A DNA stretch of 30,697 nt from Candidatus Aminicenantota bacterium (GCA_030673995.1 DAOUYU010000002.1:1-30697); one strand, 5' to 3'; positions 15,588-23,594 are shown, numbered from the stretch's first letter. The notes: generated by a model not told the origin, from the sequence alone. Numbers and translations: made by a program.

Positions 15588-16010
15588 ATGGCAGAAGAAT
15601 TCGAGCCAAAAATTGTTGCTTTTCTCTGTAAGTGGTGTTCCTCAGCAGGAAGCGACCTTGCCGGAGTATCCCGTATGGAATACCCGTCCAACGTAGTTCC
15701 GATCACAGTCATGTGCTCGGGGAGTATATCTCCGCTCTACATCTTTTCCGCTTTTAATAGAGGTGCAGACGGAGTCCTTGTTTCAGGATGCCATCCTGGC
15801 GACTGCCACTACATAAAGGGCAACTTTTACGCCCGTAGAAGGATAGCTTTGGTCAAAAAGCTTCTAGATTACATCGGTCTTGAACCCCAGCGGTTTCAGA
15901 TGTCTTGGGTCTCAGCGGCAGAGGGGAAAAAATACACTCAGATCATTAAAGATTTTGTTAAAGAACTTAAACCACTTGGTCCTCAAACAAAGCTGAGGAG
16001 AAATCTATAA
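15588..16010 (+). CDS. flxD: MvhD/FlxD-type [2Fe-2S] hydrogenase iron-sulfur subunit
   Basis: A 140-residue protein of the MvhD family. Its cysteines are C14-x2-C17 (LCKWCSSAG), C43 (VMCSG), C68 and C73 (GCHPGDCHY); these coordinate a [2Fe-2S] cluster. In methanogens MvhD passes electrons from hydrogenase into HdrA. In the bacterial FlxABCD-HdrABC system its equivalent connects HdrA to an NADH-oxidising flavoprotein. No hydrogenase gene is present here, so the Flx role is favoured. GGGAGG lies 6 bases upstream of the ATG. The stop overlaps the next ATG by one base (TAATG). Confidence 0.93.
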   Translation: MAEEFEPKIVAFLCKWCSSAGSDLAGVSRMEYPSNVVPITVMCSGSISPLYIFSAFNRGADGVLVSGCHPGDCHYIKGNFYARRRIALVKKLLDYIGLEPQRFQMSWVSAAEGKKYTQIIKDFVKELKPLGPQTKLRRNL

Positions 16011-17041
16011 TGGTAAACCTCGACAACCTCAAAAAAGAAGCTAATAGAATCTTGAAAGAAGAAAAAGTCAAATACATCATCGGCTACAAAAAAAGTTCAA
16101 ACGGCCTGTTTACTGTTCCGGCTTTTATAAAAAATCCCGAAGAAGTTGAAAAACTGACCTGGGATCCGACATGTGTTTATAATCTCACCCGCTTCCTGGT
16201 GGATGAAAAAAGAAAAAAGGCGAAGGAGAAGGAACCGGATGAAAGACCTGTAGGACTTATTGTTAAGGGATGTGACAGCCGGGCTCTTGTCGTCCTTCTT
16301 CAAGAAAAGTTCATAAACCGAGATGATGTCTATATTTTAGGAGTCTCCTGTGAAGAGACAGGAGTTTTAGACGAGAAAAAACTTGCCAAGACATTAAAAG
16401 GAAAAAAAGTCAAAAACATTGAGTTTGGCAAAAATGATAACTTTGTTGTTACGACTAAGGACGGCAAAACTGAAATTCCTGCTAAAGAAATCCTTGCCGA
16501 ACGCTGTCTCGAATGCAATGCCAATTTCCCTGTCATCTCTGACATTCTATTCGGAGAAAAAGTCAAACGAAAATCAGACAATCCTTTTGAATCTTTAGAA
16601 AAATTTGAATCCTTATCCAAAGAAGAAAGATGGACATTCTGGAAAGAACAGCTTGATAAGTGCATCCGATGCTATGCCTGCCGCTCAGTTTGCCCGATGT
16701 GCTATTGCGACGAATGTGTGGCGGATACCATAAACTTTGCTGTCATCGCAGAAACCACTGCAGAAGAAAAGGCACAAAAAATAAAATGGGTGGAAAAATC
16801 GCCAGTCACTTCGGAAAACTTTGTCTATCACTTAGTCAGAGCCATCCATCTTGCTGGCCGCTGCATTGATTGTGGAGAATGCGAAAGAGCTTGTCCACTG
16901 GATATCCCTCTCCGTCTCCTGAATAAGAAACTGGAAAAAGAAGCCAAAGAACTTTTTGGCTATGAGGCTGGCTTTGATGCTGATGTACCCTCCCTTGTCT
17001 CCAGTTTTAAGGATGAAGACCCGGAAGATTTTATCAGGTGA
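16010..17041 (+). CDS. flxC: FlxC-like 4Fe-4S dicluster protein
   Basis: A 343-residue iron-sulfur protein. The N-terminal part resembles the FrhB/HydB-related fold, with VKGCDSRALVVLLQE at 86-100. Two ferredoxin-type motifs lie at C218-x2-C221-x2-C224-x3-C228 and C285-x2-C288-x2-C291-x3-C295. Extra cysteines cluster at C166/C169 and C231/C233/C236, so a further metal site is possible. It is distantly related in layout to the following protein. By position and domain content it matches FlxC of the FlxABCD-HdrABC system, but the symbol is inferred. Four bases separate it from flxB. Confidence 0.78.
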   Translation: MVNLDNLKKEANRILKEEKVKYIIGYKKSSNGLFTVPAFIKNPEEVEKLTWDPTCVYNLTRFLVDEKRKKAKEKEPDERPVGLIVKGCDSRALVVLLQEKFINRDDVYILGVSCEETGVLDEKKLAKTLKGKKVKNIEFGKNDNFVVTTKDGKTEIPAKEILAERCLECNANFPVISDILFGEKVKRKSDNPFESLEKFESLSKEERWTFWKEQLDKCIRCYACRSVCPMCYCDECVADTINFAVIAETTAEEKAQKIKWVEKSPVTSENFVYHLVRAIHLAGRCIDCGECERACPLDIPLRLLNKKLEKEAKELFGYEAGFDADVPSLVSSFKDEDPEDFIR

Positions 17042-17045
17042 GACT

Positions 17046-18086
17046 ATGGAAAAGATACTGACAAAAAAATCCTTCCCGTTATGGGTGAAAGAACTAGTTT
17101 CATATAAAATATATGCCCCTCAAAAAAACGGAGATCTCTGGAACTTCGAGACCATTAAAAAGCCGGAAAGTATAAACCTGGATTTTCCAAACACTGTCCT
17201 ACCCCCTAAAAATATTATCTTTCCACAAAGAGAGGTCCTCCTTGAATTTGAAAGTTCAAATGAAAACAAGCTTCAGGTCAAAGAAACTCTTCCTGACGAT
17301 GACCCAACTATCATTTTTGGCGTAAGGCCATGCGACGCAAAAGCTCTTACCCTAACAGACAAGGTTTTTAGCGGTGACTTCAAAGATCCTTATTACTGGA
17401 AAAGAAGAAACTCAACAGTTCTTATCGGGCTTGCCTGTAATATTCCTCCCTCCCCAAATTGCTTCTGCCTCTCGGTTGGTGGCTCACCTCATTCCAAAGA
17501 AGGCCTGGATATCCTGATGACTGATTTAGGGGACAAATATTTCGTTGAGTCTCTTTCAGAAAAAGGGAGTACGCTCATAAATCTGGCAAAGCCCCTCTTC
17601 CAGCAGCCAAAAGCTGCGGATAAGAAGGCCGTTGAAAAAACTCAGGCTGAAGCCGAAAAAAAGATCACACGTCAAATCAAAGACATAAAAAAAATTCCCT
17701 CTATACTTAAAAATATGTTTGACTCTCCTTTATGGGATGAAGAATCCCTGAGCTGCCTCCGCTGTGGAATATGCACGTATCTCTGTCCCACCTGCCACTG
17801 CTTCGATATCAATGACGAAGTTGCCTCTTCCTCCCCTGTCAAAGGAAAGAGAGTCAGAACATGGGACACCTGTCAGTTTCCTGACTTTACTATGCATTCC
17901 TCAGGGCACAATCCCAGACCGGATAGAGCCTCACGATTGCGCCAGAGAATCTTTCATAAATTTCAGTACTTTGTTGAACGATACCAGAATTATCTCTGTA
18001 CGGGCTGTGGAAGGTGTATTTCGAAATGCCCCGTGGGAATAGATATTATAGAAGTGCTCGATAAGGTGAGAGATTATGGATCATAA
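17046..18086 (+). CDS. flxB: FlxB-like 4Fe-4S protein (sulfhydrogenase beta / AsrA-related)
   Basis: A 346-residue protein related to sulfhydrogenase HydB and anaerobic sulfite reductase AsrA. It has FGVRPCDAKAL at 91-101, the ACNIPPSPNCFC segment at 130-141, and two [4Fe-4S] motifs at C237-x2-C240-x2-C243-x3-C247 and C318-x2-C321-x2-C324-x3-C328. It likely passes electrons between the NAD-binding FlxA and FlxC/FlxD. A lysine-rich linker (188-216) is predicted helical. The start at 17046 uses the AGGTGA overlapping the flxC stop; an upstream ATG at 16956 would lie wholly within flxC. It overlaps flxA by 11 bases. Confidence 0.85.
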   Translation: MEKILTKKSFPLWVKELVSYKIYAPQKNGDLWNFETIKKPESINLDFPNTVLPPKNIIFPQREVLLEFESSNENKLQVKETLPDDDPTIIFGVRPCDAKALTLTDKVFSGDFKDPYYWKRRNSTVLIGLACNIPPSPNCFCLSVGGSPHSKEGLDILMTDLGDKYFVESLSEKGSTLINLAKPLFQQPKAADKKAVEKTQAEAEKKITRQIKDIKKIPSILKNMFDSPLWDEESLSCLRCGICTYLCPTCHCFDINDEVASSSPVKGKRVRTWDTCQFPDFTMHSSGHNPRPDRASRLRQRIFHKFQYFVERYQNYLCTGCGRCISKCPVGIDIIEVLDKVRDYGS

Positions 18087-18900
18087 TGCCTATGTCCCAA
18101 AACTGGCAAAAATAATCGAAATCAAAGAAGAAGTCGGTGGTGCGAGGCCAATAAAGACATTCAGGGCTCAGTTTCAAAACAAGAATGACTTTTCTTTCAG
18201 TTGCGGACAGTGCGCCATGCTTTCTGTGTTTGGCAAGGGAGAATCAATATTCGCTATCTCCTCTTCCCCTCTTATAAAAGATTACCTCCAATTCAACATA
18301 TTGAAGATGGGAAGAGTCACTTCAAGCCTTCATGAAATGCAGGTTGGAGATACCATCGGAATCAGAGGTCCCTACGGCAATGGTTTTCCTCTAGAAGAAT
18401 GGAAGGGGAAAAACCTCATCTTTATCGGCGGAGGTATCGGCCTGGCTCCAATCTGGTCTGTTCTCAACACGGCCTTGGGGAAAAAAGAGGAATACGGAGA
18501 CCTGACGTTGATTTACGGAGCAAGGACATCCAAAGATCTGGTTTTCAGAGAAGAACTGGAAGAGATCAAGAAGAAAATAGCCGTTCACCTTTCCATCGAT
18601 GTCGAAGAATCCGACTGGAATGAGTTTGTCGGCTTCGTTCCTCAAAATGTAACGGATAAAAAACCTTCCCCCAAAAATGCCATAACAGTTACCTGCGGCC
18701 CTCCCATCATGATCAAATTTGTCATCAAAGCCCTCGAGGACCTCGGTTTCGAGGATGAACAGATTTACACGACTGTCGAAAACAAAATGAAATGCGGTAT
18801 CGGAAAATGCGGCAGATGCAACATCGGCTCACACTATGTCTGCAAAGACGGTCCTGTTTACTCCTGGGCCGAACTCAAAAAACTGCCACAAGAATATTAA
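18076..18900 (+). CDS. flxA: FlxA-like FAD/NAD(P)H-binding oxidoreductase (sulfhydrogenase gamma / AsrB-related)
   Basis: A 274-residue ferredoxin-NADP reductase-type protein. The FAD domain (1-105) has FAISSSP at 59-65 and GPYGNGFP at 98-105. The usual Arg before the flavin loop is absent (ESIFAISS). The NAD(P) domain has GGGIGLAP at 118-125 and CGPPIM at 207-212. A C-terminal [2Fe-2S] site is C240-x4-C245-x2-C248-x7-C256. This is the layout of HydG and PyrK relatives. It is the probable NADH entry point of the Hdr/Flx complex; NADH versus NADPH cannot be decided here. AAGGTGAG precedes the ATG. The 168 bases to frdB contain no supported gene. Confidence 0.88.
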   Translation: MDHNAYVPKLAKIIEIKEEVGGARPIKTFRAQFQNKNDFSFSCGQCAMLSVFGKGESIFAISSSPLIKDYLQFNILKMGRVTSSLHEMQVGDTIGIRGPYGNGFPLEEWKGKNLIFIGGGIGLAPIWSVLNTALGKKEEYGDLTLIYGARTSKDLVFREELEEIKKKIAVHLSIDVEESDWNEFVGFVPQNVTDKKPSPKNAITVTCGPPIMIKFVIKALEDLGFEDEQIYTTVENKMKCGIGKCGRCNIGSHYVCKDGPVYSWAELKKLPQEY

Positions 18901-19057
18901 CAAAAAAGTAAAGATGAGAAAAACGGTTCAAAAATTCGAAAATTTAAGCCTGGTTAATCTAAAATATCTGCATAGAGGCTCAAATCTTTGTCTTTTTGAA
19001 TCACAATTTTTCCCTCTACATCGTAATTTTGCAAACAGGTCTTTGATTCTTTCTTTG

Positions 19058-19071
19058 AGGAGGAAACTTTG
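19058..19071 (+). promoter_or_regulatory. Ribosome site that selects a TTG start for frdB
   Basis: AGGAGG at 19058-19063 lies 5 bases before TTG 19069 but 17 bases before the next in-frame ATG at 19081. The spacing favours the TTG. Confidence 0.65.
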
Positions 19072-19824
19072 AAAGAGAAAATGAGTATTATGGACAGAAT
19101 CGCAGAGTCAAATAAGTCTGTTATTACCGGAATCGATGAAAAGGATATTGAGTACTGGGTAACAGCTTACATAATGGGAAAGGCTTATAAGGTTCCAGCT
19201 GGGCTGACAATTATGCAGGCCATGGAGTTTGCTGGGTATAGGTTTGTCAGATCTGCAGGATGCAGGGCAGGATTCTGTGGCGCCTGTGCTACAGTTTATA
19301 GAAAAGCTGGCGACTATAAACTACAGACTGCAATGGCATGCCAGACAAGAGTTGAAGATGGAATGTTCCTGGTTCAAATACCTTTTGCACCTGGAGATAA
19401 AGCCGTTTATGACATTAACAAAGAAGAATACAATGTCGGGACATTATTTAAACACTACCCAGAGCTTGCTCGGTGTGTATCTTGCAATACGTGTACAAAA
19501 GCATGCCCTCAAGATCTAGAGGTCATGGACTATATCCAAGATGCAATAAAAGGTGATTTTAAGGCTGTCGCCAAGGAATCCTTTGATTGTATTCAATGTG
19601 GGCTTTGTGCCATAAGATGTCCTGCAGAGCTCGTCCAATATCATATAGCTCAGCTAGCCAGAAGAATGTATGGACGATATGAATGCCAAGAGCCAGAGCA
19701 TCTTAAAATTAGGCTAAAAGAAATAGAAAACGGCAACTATAAGGAAGGCTGGGACAAGTTTCTTAATGCCTCTATTAAAAAACTTGAAAAACTGTATGCT
19801 GAAAGAGATAGGGAATCAGACTAA
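19069..19824 (+). CDS. frdB: Fumarate reductase/succinate dehydrogenase-like iron-sulfur subunit
   Basis: A 251-residue protein with a plant-type [2Fe-2S] domain (C65-x4-C70-x2-C73...C91; GCRAGFCGAC then ACQTRVEDG). It is followed by two HdrC-like [4Fe-4S] motifs, C136-C146 and C174-C184. Classic SdhB/FrdB has one [4Fe-4S] and one [3Fe-4S] cluster; here both C-terminal motifs keep four cysteines, closer to TfrB-type or other soluble fumarate reductases. There is no HdrB-like C-terminal domain. It probably feeds electrons to FrdA, encoded 15 bases downstream. Start: TTG with AGGAGG. Codon use is richer in ATA and AGA/AGG than in the kor-hdr genes. Confidence 0.85.
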   Translation: MKEKMSIMDRIAESNKSVITGIDEKDIEYWVTAYIMGKAYKVPAGLTIMQAMEFAGYRFVRSAGCRAGFCGACATVYRKAGDYKLQTAMACQTRVEDGMFLVQIPFAPGDKAVYDINKEEYNVGTLFKHYPELARCVSCNTCTKACPQDLEVMDYIQDAIKGDFKAVAKESFDCIQCGLCAIRCPAELVQYHIAQLARRMYGRYECQEPEHLKIRLKEIENGNYKEGWDKFLNASIKKLEKLYAERDRESD

Positions 19825-19839
19825 AAAGGGAGGAGAAAA

Positions 19840-21498
19840 ATGGCTGAAATAAAATTTATCAGAGGTTATCCAGAATACATGCATGAGCTAATAAATATAG
19901 TTAATAAAACAAGGATGAAGAGAAAGGACTATGACCCTCCTGCCATGAGCAAAGAAGAAAGGGAAGAGGTACTCAAGCTACATCCAGACTATGCACCCGG
20001 AGGCAAAAGAAAGATATCAATAGGTCAGAATAAGGGCGATAGAGGGCCTAATGAAGTCGTGGATCTCCTTGAGGCCTATCCTCTCATAGAAGAAGGAGAA
20101 ATTGATCTTTCTAAAGTTGATTACGATGTGGATATTTTAATAATAGGCGGTGGCCTGGCTGGAACATCCGCAGCAATCTGGGCAAACAATCAAGGCCTTC
20201 CACCTGAAAAAATTCTTCTTACAAACAAACTAAGGCATGGTGATGCTAATTCAATGATGGCTGAAGGAGGGACTCAGGCAGCTGATCGTCCAAACGATTC
20301 ACCACTCATACATTTTTTAGATGCTATGGGAGGAGGACATTTTGCTAATAAGCCAGATGTTCTCAAAGGACTGGTTGAAGATGCTCCCCTAATCATGCAT
20401 TGGCTTTCAGAATTGGGAGCAATGATTGATAGAGAGGAAAATGGAGAATTTACAGAAAAATGGGGAGGCGGTACATGCAGAAGGAGAATGCATGCTTGTA
20501 GAGATTATACAGGTCTTGAGGAATTGAGAGTCATAAGGGATGAATTCAGAGACAGGAAAATTTCATGCTTAGAATATTATCCCGTAATTGAACTTCTCAC
20601 AGATGGCGAAGGAAGGGCTGCAGGAGCAGTTCTCTGGAATTTCGAAACAGGCGACTATAAAATTGTGAAAGCTAAAGCTACAATTCTCGCAACAGGGGGC
20701 TTTGGAAGACTTCATATAAGAGGTTTTCCAACCACAAATCATTATGGTGCTACCTGTGATGGTGTTGTTCTTGCATATCGTGTCGGAGCTAAACTGAGGG
20801 ATGTGGATACAGTCCAGTATCACCCAACAGGAGCTGCATTCCCACCACAGATAATAGGTCTCCTTCTTACTGAAAAACTCAGGAGTATGGGTGCTCAACC
20901 AATAAATAAGGACGGAGAAGCATTTGTCTTTCCCCTTGAGCCAAGAGATGTTGAAGCATCTTCATTTATAAGAGAGTGCTATATCAGAGAAAAAGGGATC
21001 TTAACTCCTACAGGCATGAGAGGTGTCTGGCTTGATACTCCTCTCATTGAATTAAAAAATGGTGAAGGAACAATAGAAAATGCATTTCCAGGAATGAACC
21101 GGATGTTTAAAAGATTTGATATTGACATGGCAAAGGACCCGGTTCTAGTATTTCCCACACTCCATTACCAAAATGGAGGCGTGGAAACCGATCCTGAAGG
21201 GAAAACAAATATAGGTGGATTATTTGTCGCTGGTGAAATATCAGGTGGAGTTCATGGCAAAAATAGACTTATGGGAAATTCAACCCTTGATTGTATGGTG
21301 TTTGGAAGGAGATCTGGAATCTATGCTGCAGAATATGCTAAAACCGTTAAAAGGAGAGGGAAGCTTTCATTGGAGCATATGAAAAAATATGTAAACATGC
21401 TTAAAAAAGCTGGAATAAAACCAGAGAGAAGAGCTCCAATACTTCTGCCAGAATACAGAGGTAAAGCGGTATTAGCAAGAATGATTGACATATTTTAA
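19840..21498 (+). CDS. frdA: Fumarate reductase/succinate dehydrogenase-like flavoprotein subunit
   Basis: A 552-residue flavoprotein. FAD motif GGGLAG lies at 103-108, after an unusual N-terminal extension of about 95 residues. Active-site family segments include MAEGGTQAA, QYHPTGAAFPP, PTLHYQNGGV (substrate His) and HGKNRLMGNSTLDCMVFGRRSG (FAD and Arg region). The C-terminal domain found in classic SdhA/FrdA is much reduced, with about 50 residues after the FAD-closing segment. No membrane anchor gene follows, so the pair should be soluble or attached to another complex such as Hdr/Flx. Whether it reduces fumarate or oxidises succinate or another acid is open. GGGAGG precedes the ATG. Codon bias matches frdB. 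Confidence 0.87.
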   Translation: MAEIKFIRGYPEYMHELINIVNKTRMKRKDYDPPAMSKEEREEVLKLHPDYAPGGKRKISIGQNKGDRGPNEVVDLLEAYPLIEEGEIDLSKVDYDVDILIIGGGLAGTSAAIWANNQGLPPEKILLTNKLRHGDANSMMAEGGTQAADRPNDSPLIHFLDAMGGGHFANKPDVLKGLVEDAPLIMHWLSELGAMIDREENGEFTEKWGGGTCRRRMHACRDYTGLEELRVIRDEFRDRKISCLEYYPVIELLTDGEGRAAGAVLWNFETGDYKIVKAKATILATGGFGRLHIRGFPTTNHYGATCDGVVLAYRVGAKLRDVDTVQYHPTGAAFPPQIIGLLLTEKLRSMGAQPINKDGEAFVFPLEPRDVEASSFIRECYIREKGILTPTGMRGVWLDTPLIELKNGEGTIENAFPGMNRMFKRFDIDMAKDPVLVFPTLHYQNGGVETDPEGKTNIGGLFVAGEISGGVHGKNRLMGNSTLDCMVFGRRSGIYAAEYAKTVKRRGKLSLEHMKKYVNMLKKAGIKPERRAPILLPEYRGKAVLARMIDIF

Positions 21499-21699
21499 TT
21501 GTCGCCTATCTAAATTGATTCCTTGACTGTGGCTGAAAATGTCGGGATTGTGCTCTGTTCGATCTTAATAAATGGTGTTTTTGCGTGGTCTAAATATACG
21601 GATCCATAAGGATTAAAAGAAAAGCAAAAAACAAGACCTGCCTCCCTGTTTCCCTTGCAAACGAAAAAAGAAATTTACAATCAGGAAACAATTATCTTA

Positions 21700-21737
21700 T
21701 CAACTAATATATTAGTTGACAAACTATATGTTTAGTT
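21700..21737 (+). promoter_or_regulatory. Two BlaI-type operator dyads
   Basis: Two copies of AACTA-N6-TAGTT lie at 21702-21717 and 21722-21737, exactly 20 bp apart, that is about two helical turns on the same DNA face. The first sits in a 20-bp perfect palindrome (21700-21719). The second fills the promoter spacer. They are the natural binding sites for the BlaI-type repressor encoded directly downstream. The sequence differs from the TACA/TGTA BlaI operator of Firmicutes. Confidence 0.75.
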
Positions 21738-21744
21738 GTATTAT
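21716..21744 (+). promoter_or_regulatory. Promoter of the blaI-blaR1 operon
   Basis: A perfect TTGACA (21716-21721), a 17-base spacer and TATTAT (21739-21744, 5 of 6). The predicted start near 21751 is about 3 bases before ATG 21754, and no ribosome site precedes either ATG, so the transcript would be essentially leaderless. The spacer is occupied by the second operator. Confidence 0.7.
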
Positions 21745-21753
21745 ATGAGTGCT

Positions 21754-22140
21754 ATGAAAGAATTCACAAGAGCTGAAGAAAAAATCATGCAAATCCTTTG
21801 GAAGCTTGAAAAAGGCTTCGTCAAGGATATTATTGAAAGGCTCCCAAATCCAAAACCGGCTTACAACACCGTGTCCACAATCATCCGGGTTTTGGAAAAA
21901 AAAGGATTTGTCTCGCATAAAGCTTACGGCAAAACCCATGAGTATTTTCCTACCATCTCTAGAAATGAATACAAGAAAAACTTCCTGAAATCCTTTATAA
22001 AAAGGTACTTCAGCAATTCATTTCAAGAAATGGTTTCGTTTTTTGCCAGCGACAGGGATATCAACTTGGAAGAACTTGAAGAAATGAGAGAACTGTTAAG
22101 CGAAGAGATAGAAAAACAAAAGGGAGACAATGATGAATAG
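21754..22140 (+). CDS. blaI: BlaI/MecI family transcriptional repressor
   Basis: A 128-residue winged-helix repressor. MKEFTRAEEKIMQILWKLE begins the DNA-binding domain, the recognition segment is near AYNTVSTIIRVLEKKGFV (about 35-52), and the acidic C-terminal part is the dimer domain. Members repress their own operon until a partner membrane metalloprotease inactivates them. ATG 21745 is an alternative start giving MSAMKEF, but it lies upstream of the predicted transcription start, and family members typically begin MKEL/MKEF. blaR1 overlaps the 3' end by about 8-11 bases. Target genes other than the operon itself cannot be seen. Confidence 0.92.
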   Translation: MKEFTRAEEKIMQILWKLEKGFVKDIIERLPNPKPAYNTVSTIIRVLEKKGFVSHKAYGKTHEYFPTISRNEYKKNFLKSFIKRYFSNSFQEMVSFFASDRDINLEELEEMRELLSEEIEKQKGDNDE

Positions 22141-23488
22141 CTTGATCCAATATATCCTGGAAACCGGGATCTGCCTGGCTCTCTTCTACTTCGGTTACTG
22201 GATTTTCCTGAAAAAAGAAACCTATTTTAACCTCAACCGCATCTATTTGGTCTTTTCTGTGATATTCTCGTTTATCATCCCTACTCTCAACATCCCCTCT
22301 CCCTTTATTATAAGCCAAGGGATTGAAACAACATTCCGTATGACCAAGACAACAGCTTTTCCCGGAAACTCGTGGGGAATGGCTGAAATCCTTCTTCTGA
22401 TCTATACCGCAGGAGTCGTTTTTTTTCTTTTGCGGTTTACAGTTCACTTAATAAAACTTCTCATCGTTGTCAAAAAATTCGGCATCAAAAATTATGAGGG
22501 AACACACATCGTTTCCATCGATAAAGACTTTTCCCCTTTTTCCTTCCTCAACATCATCTTTATCAACGATAAAAAAATGACTGAAAATGACTTAAGACGT
22601 ATCATCGCCCATGAAAAGATTCATATCAAGCAATATCATTCTTTTGATATTCTGCTTATGGAACTGGTTACAATATTTCAATGGTTTAATCCTTTTGTAT
22701 GGCCGTACAAAAAATCGCTACAAGAAACACATGAATACTTGGCCGATTACGGAGTCATTGCGCAGGGCTTCAGCAAAGCCAAGTACCAACTGCTTATGTT
22801 CGAGCAGCATGTGGGCATGAAGTTGTTTGAATTCGCCAACAACTTCAAACAATCACTAATCAAAAGGAGGCTAACCATGATGACAAAAAACAAATCCAAA
22901 AGTGTCGCCAGGCTTAAGTTTTTATTTGTTTTACCTTTAGCTTCACTTCTGGTACTGGCCTTTGCCGATCCAAAGCCCGCTGAATCACCACCTCTTCAGA
23001 TCGATGAGACTTCAAATGCTGAAATGTACAGTCTGGATACCACTTCTGAATCGATTCAGACCTCAGACAAAAAGAAAGAAGAAAATCTCAAGAAAAAAAT
23101 GGAAAAATTGAAAAAGCTCGCCCAGATAAAAGACGAATTTAAGAAGCTGAGTGAAAAAGAGAAGGCTATACGCAAAGAGCTTGATGTGGTTAAAGACCCG
23201 TCAAAAAAGAAAGAACTGAAGACCTACTTGAAAAAAGTGCTTGAAAAGAAAGCTCAAATGAAAGAAGTGCTCGAGGAAAACGGTGCCCTTGAGAAAGCGA
23301 GTGAAAACAATCTGAAAAAGGAATTGACAGTATTGATGGAAAAAGAGGAAGCAATCAGGAAAAAGTTGGAAAAAGTCAAAGATCCTAAGAAAAAAGCAGA
23401 GCTGAAAAAATTACTGACCGATGTGCTGGAAAAGCAGCAATATATCAAGTTTAAAGTGGAGGAGATGAAAAAGGCCGGAAAGAAGTGA
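22133..23488 (+). CDS. blaR1: BlaR1-like M56 family membrane metalloprotease with coiled-coil C-terminus
   Basis: A 451-residue membrane protein. Helices lie at about 5-27, 37-58 and 84-110. The zinc-protease site HEKIH is at 160-164, with a downstream Glu in ETHEYLAD (E201). A fourth helix is at about 257-278. In BlaR1 the protease cleaves BlaI after an external sensor is engaged. Here the sensor is not a penicillin-binding domain but about 170 Lys/Glu-rich residues predicted to form a coiled coil. This contains two similar 37-residue units (23153-23263 and 23339-23449) sharing EAIRK or KAIRK, VKDP and VLEK. The signal is therefore unlikely to be a beta-lactam. ATG 22133 is preferred to 22130 because AGGGAG is better spaced. 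Confidence 0.88.
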   Translation: MNSLIQYILETGICLALFYFGYWIFLKKETYFNLNRIYLVFSVIFSFIIPTLNIPSPFIISQGIETTFRMTKTTAFPGNSWGMAEILLLIYTAGVVFFLLRFTVHLIKLLIVVKKFGIKNYEGTHIVSIDKDFSPFSFLNIIFINDKKMTENDLRRIIAHEKIHIKQYHSFDILLMELVTIFQWFNPFVWPYKKSLQETHEYLADYGVIAQGFSKAKYQLLMFEQHVGMKLFEFANNFKQSLIKRRLTMMTKNKSKSVARLKFLFVLPLASLLVLAFADPKPAESPPLQIDETSNAEMYSLDTTSESIQTSDKKKEENLKKKMEKLKKLAQIKDEFKKLSEKEKAIRKELDVVKDPSKKKELKTYLKKVLEKKAQMKEVLEENGALEKASENNLKKELTVLMEKEEAIRKKLEKVKDPKKKAELKKLLTDVLEKQQYIKFKVEEMKKAGKK

Positions 23489-23556
23489 AAAAGGCGAAGT
23501 AGGCTCAAAAAACAGAAACGTTAAAAACAAAAGGCAGAACGAAATTCTGGCCTCTG

Positions 23557-23594
23557 GGGAAGCGAGGGTGTAAGCTCCCTCGCTTCCCTTTTTT
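23557..23594 (+). terminator. Rho-independent terminator after blaR1
   Basis: A perfect 12-bp stem (GGGAAGCGAGGG at 23557-23568 with CCCTCGCTTCCC at 23577-23588), an 8-base loop and a run of six T. It ends the blaI-blaR1 transcript. Confidence 0.9.

Noticed and set aside
16956..17045. Upstream ATG extending flxB by 30 codons
   Set aside because: The extension lies wholly inside flxC in another frame, while ATG 17046 has its own ribosome site and the usual family start.
18901..19068. Short open frame between flxA and frdB
   Set aside because: It overlaps the flxA 3' end out of frame, has no ribosome site and no family resemblance.
23160..23480. Lysine/glutamate-rich tail of BlaR1 as low-complexity sequence without meaning
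   Set aside because: Two 37-residue units align with conserved EAIRK/KAIRK, VKDP and VLEK spacing, which is more order than composition alone gives; kept as a finding.
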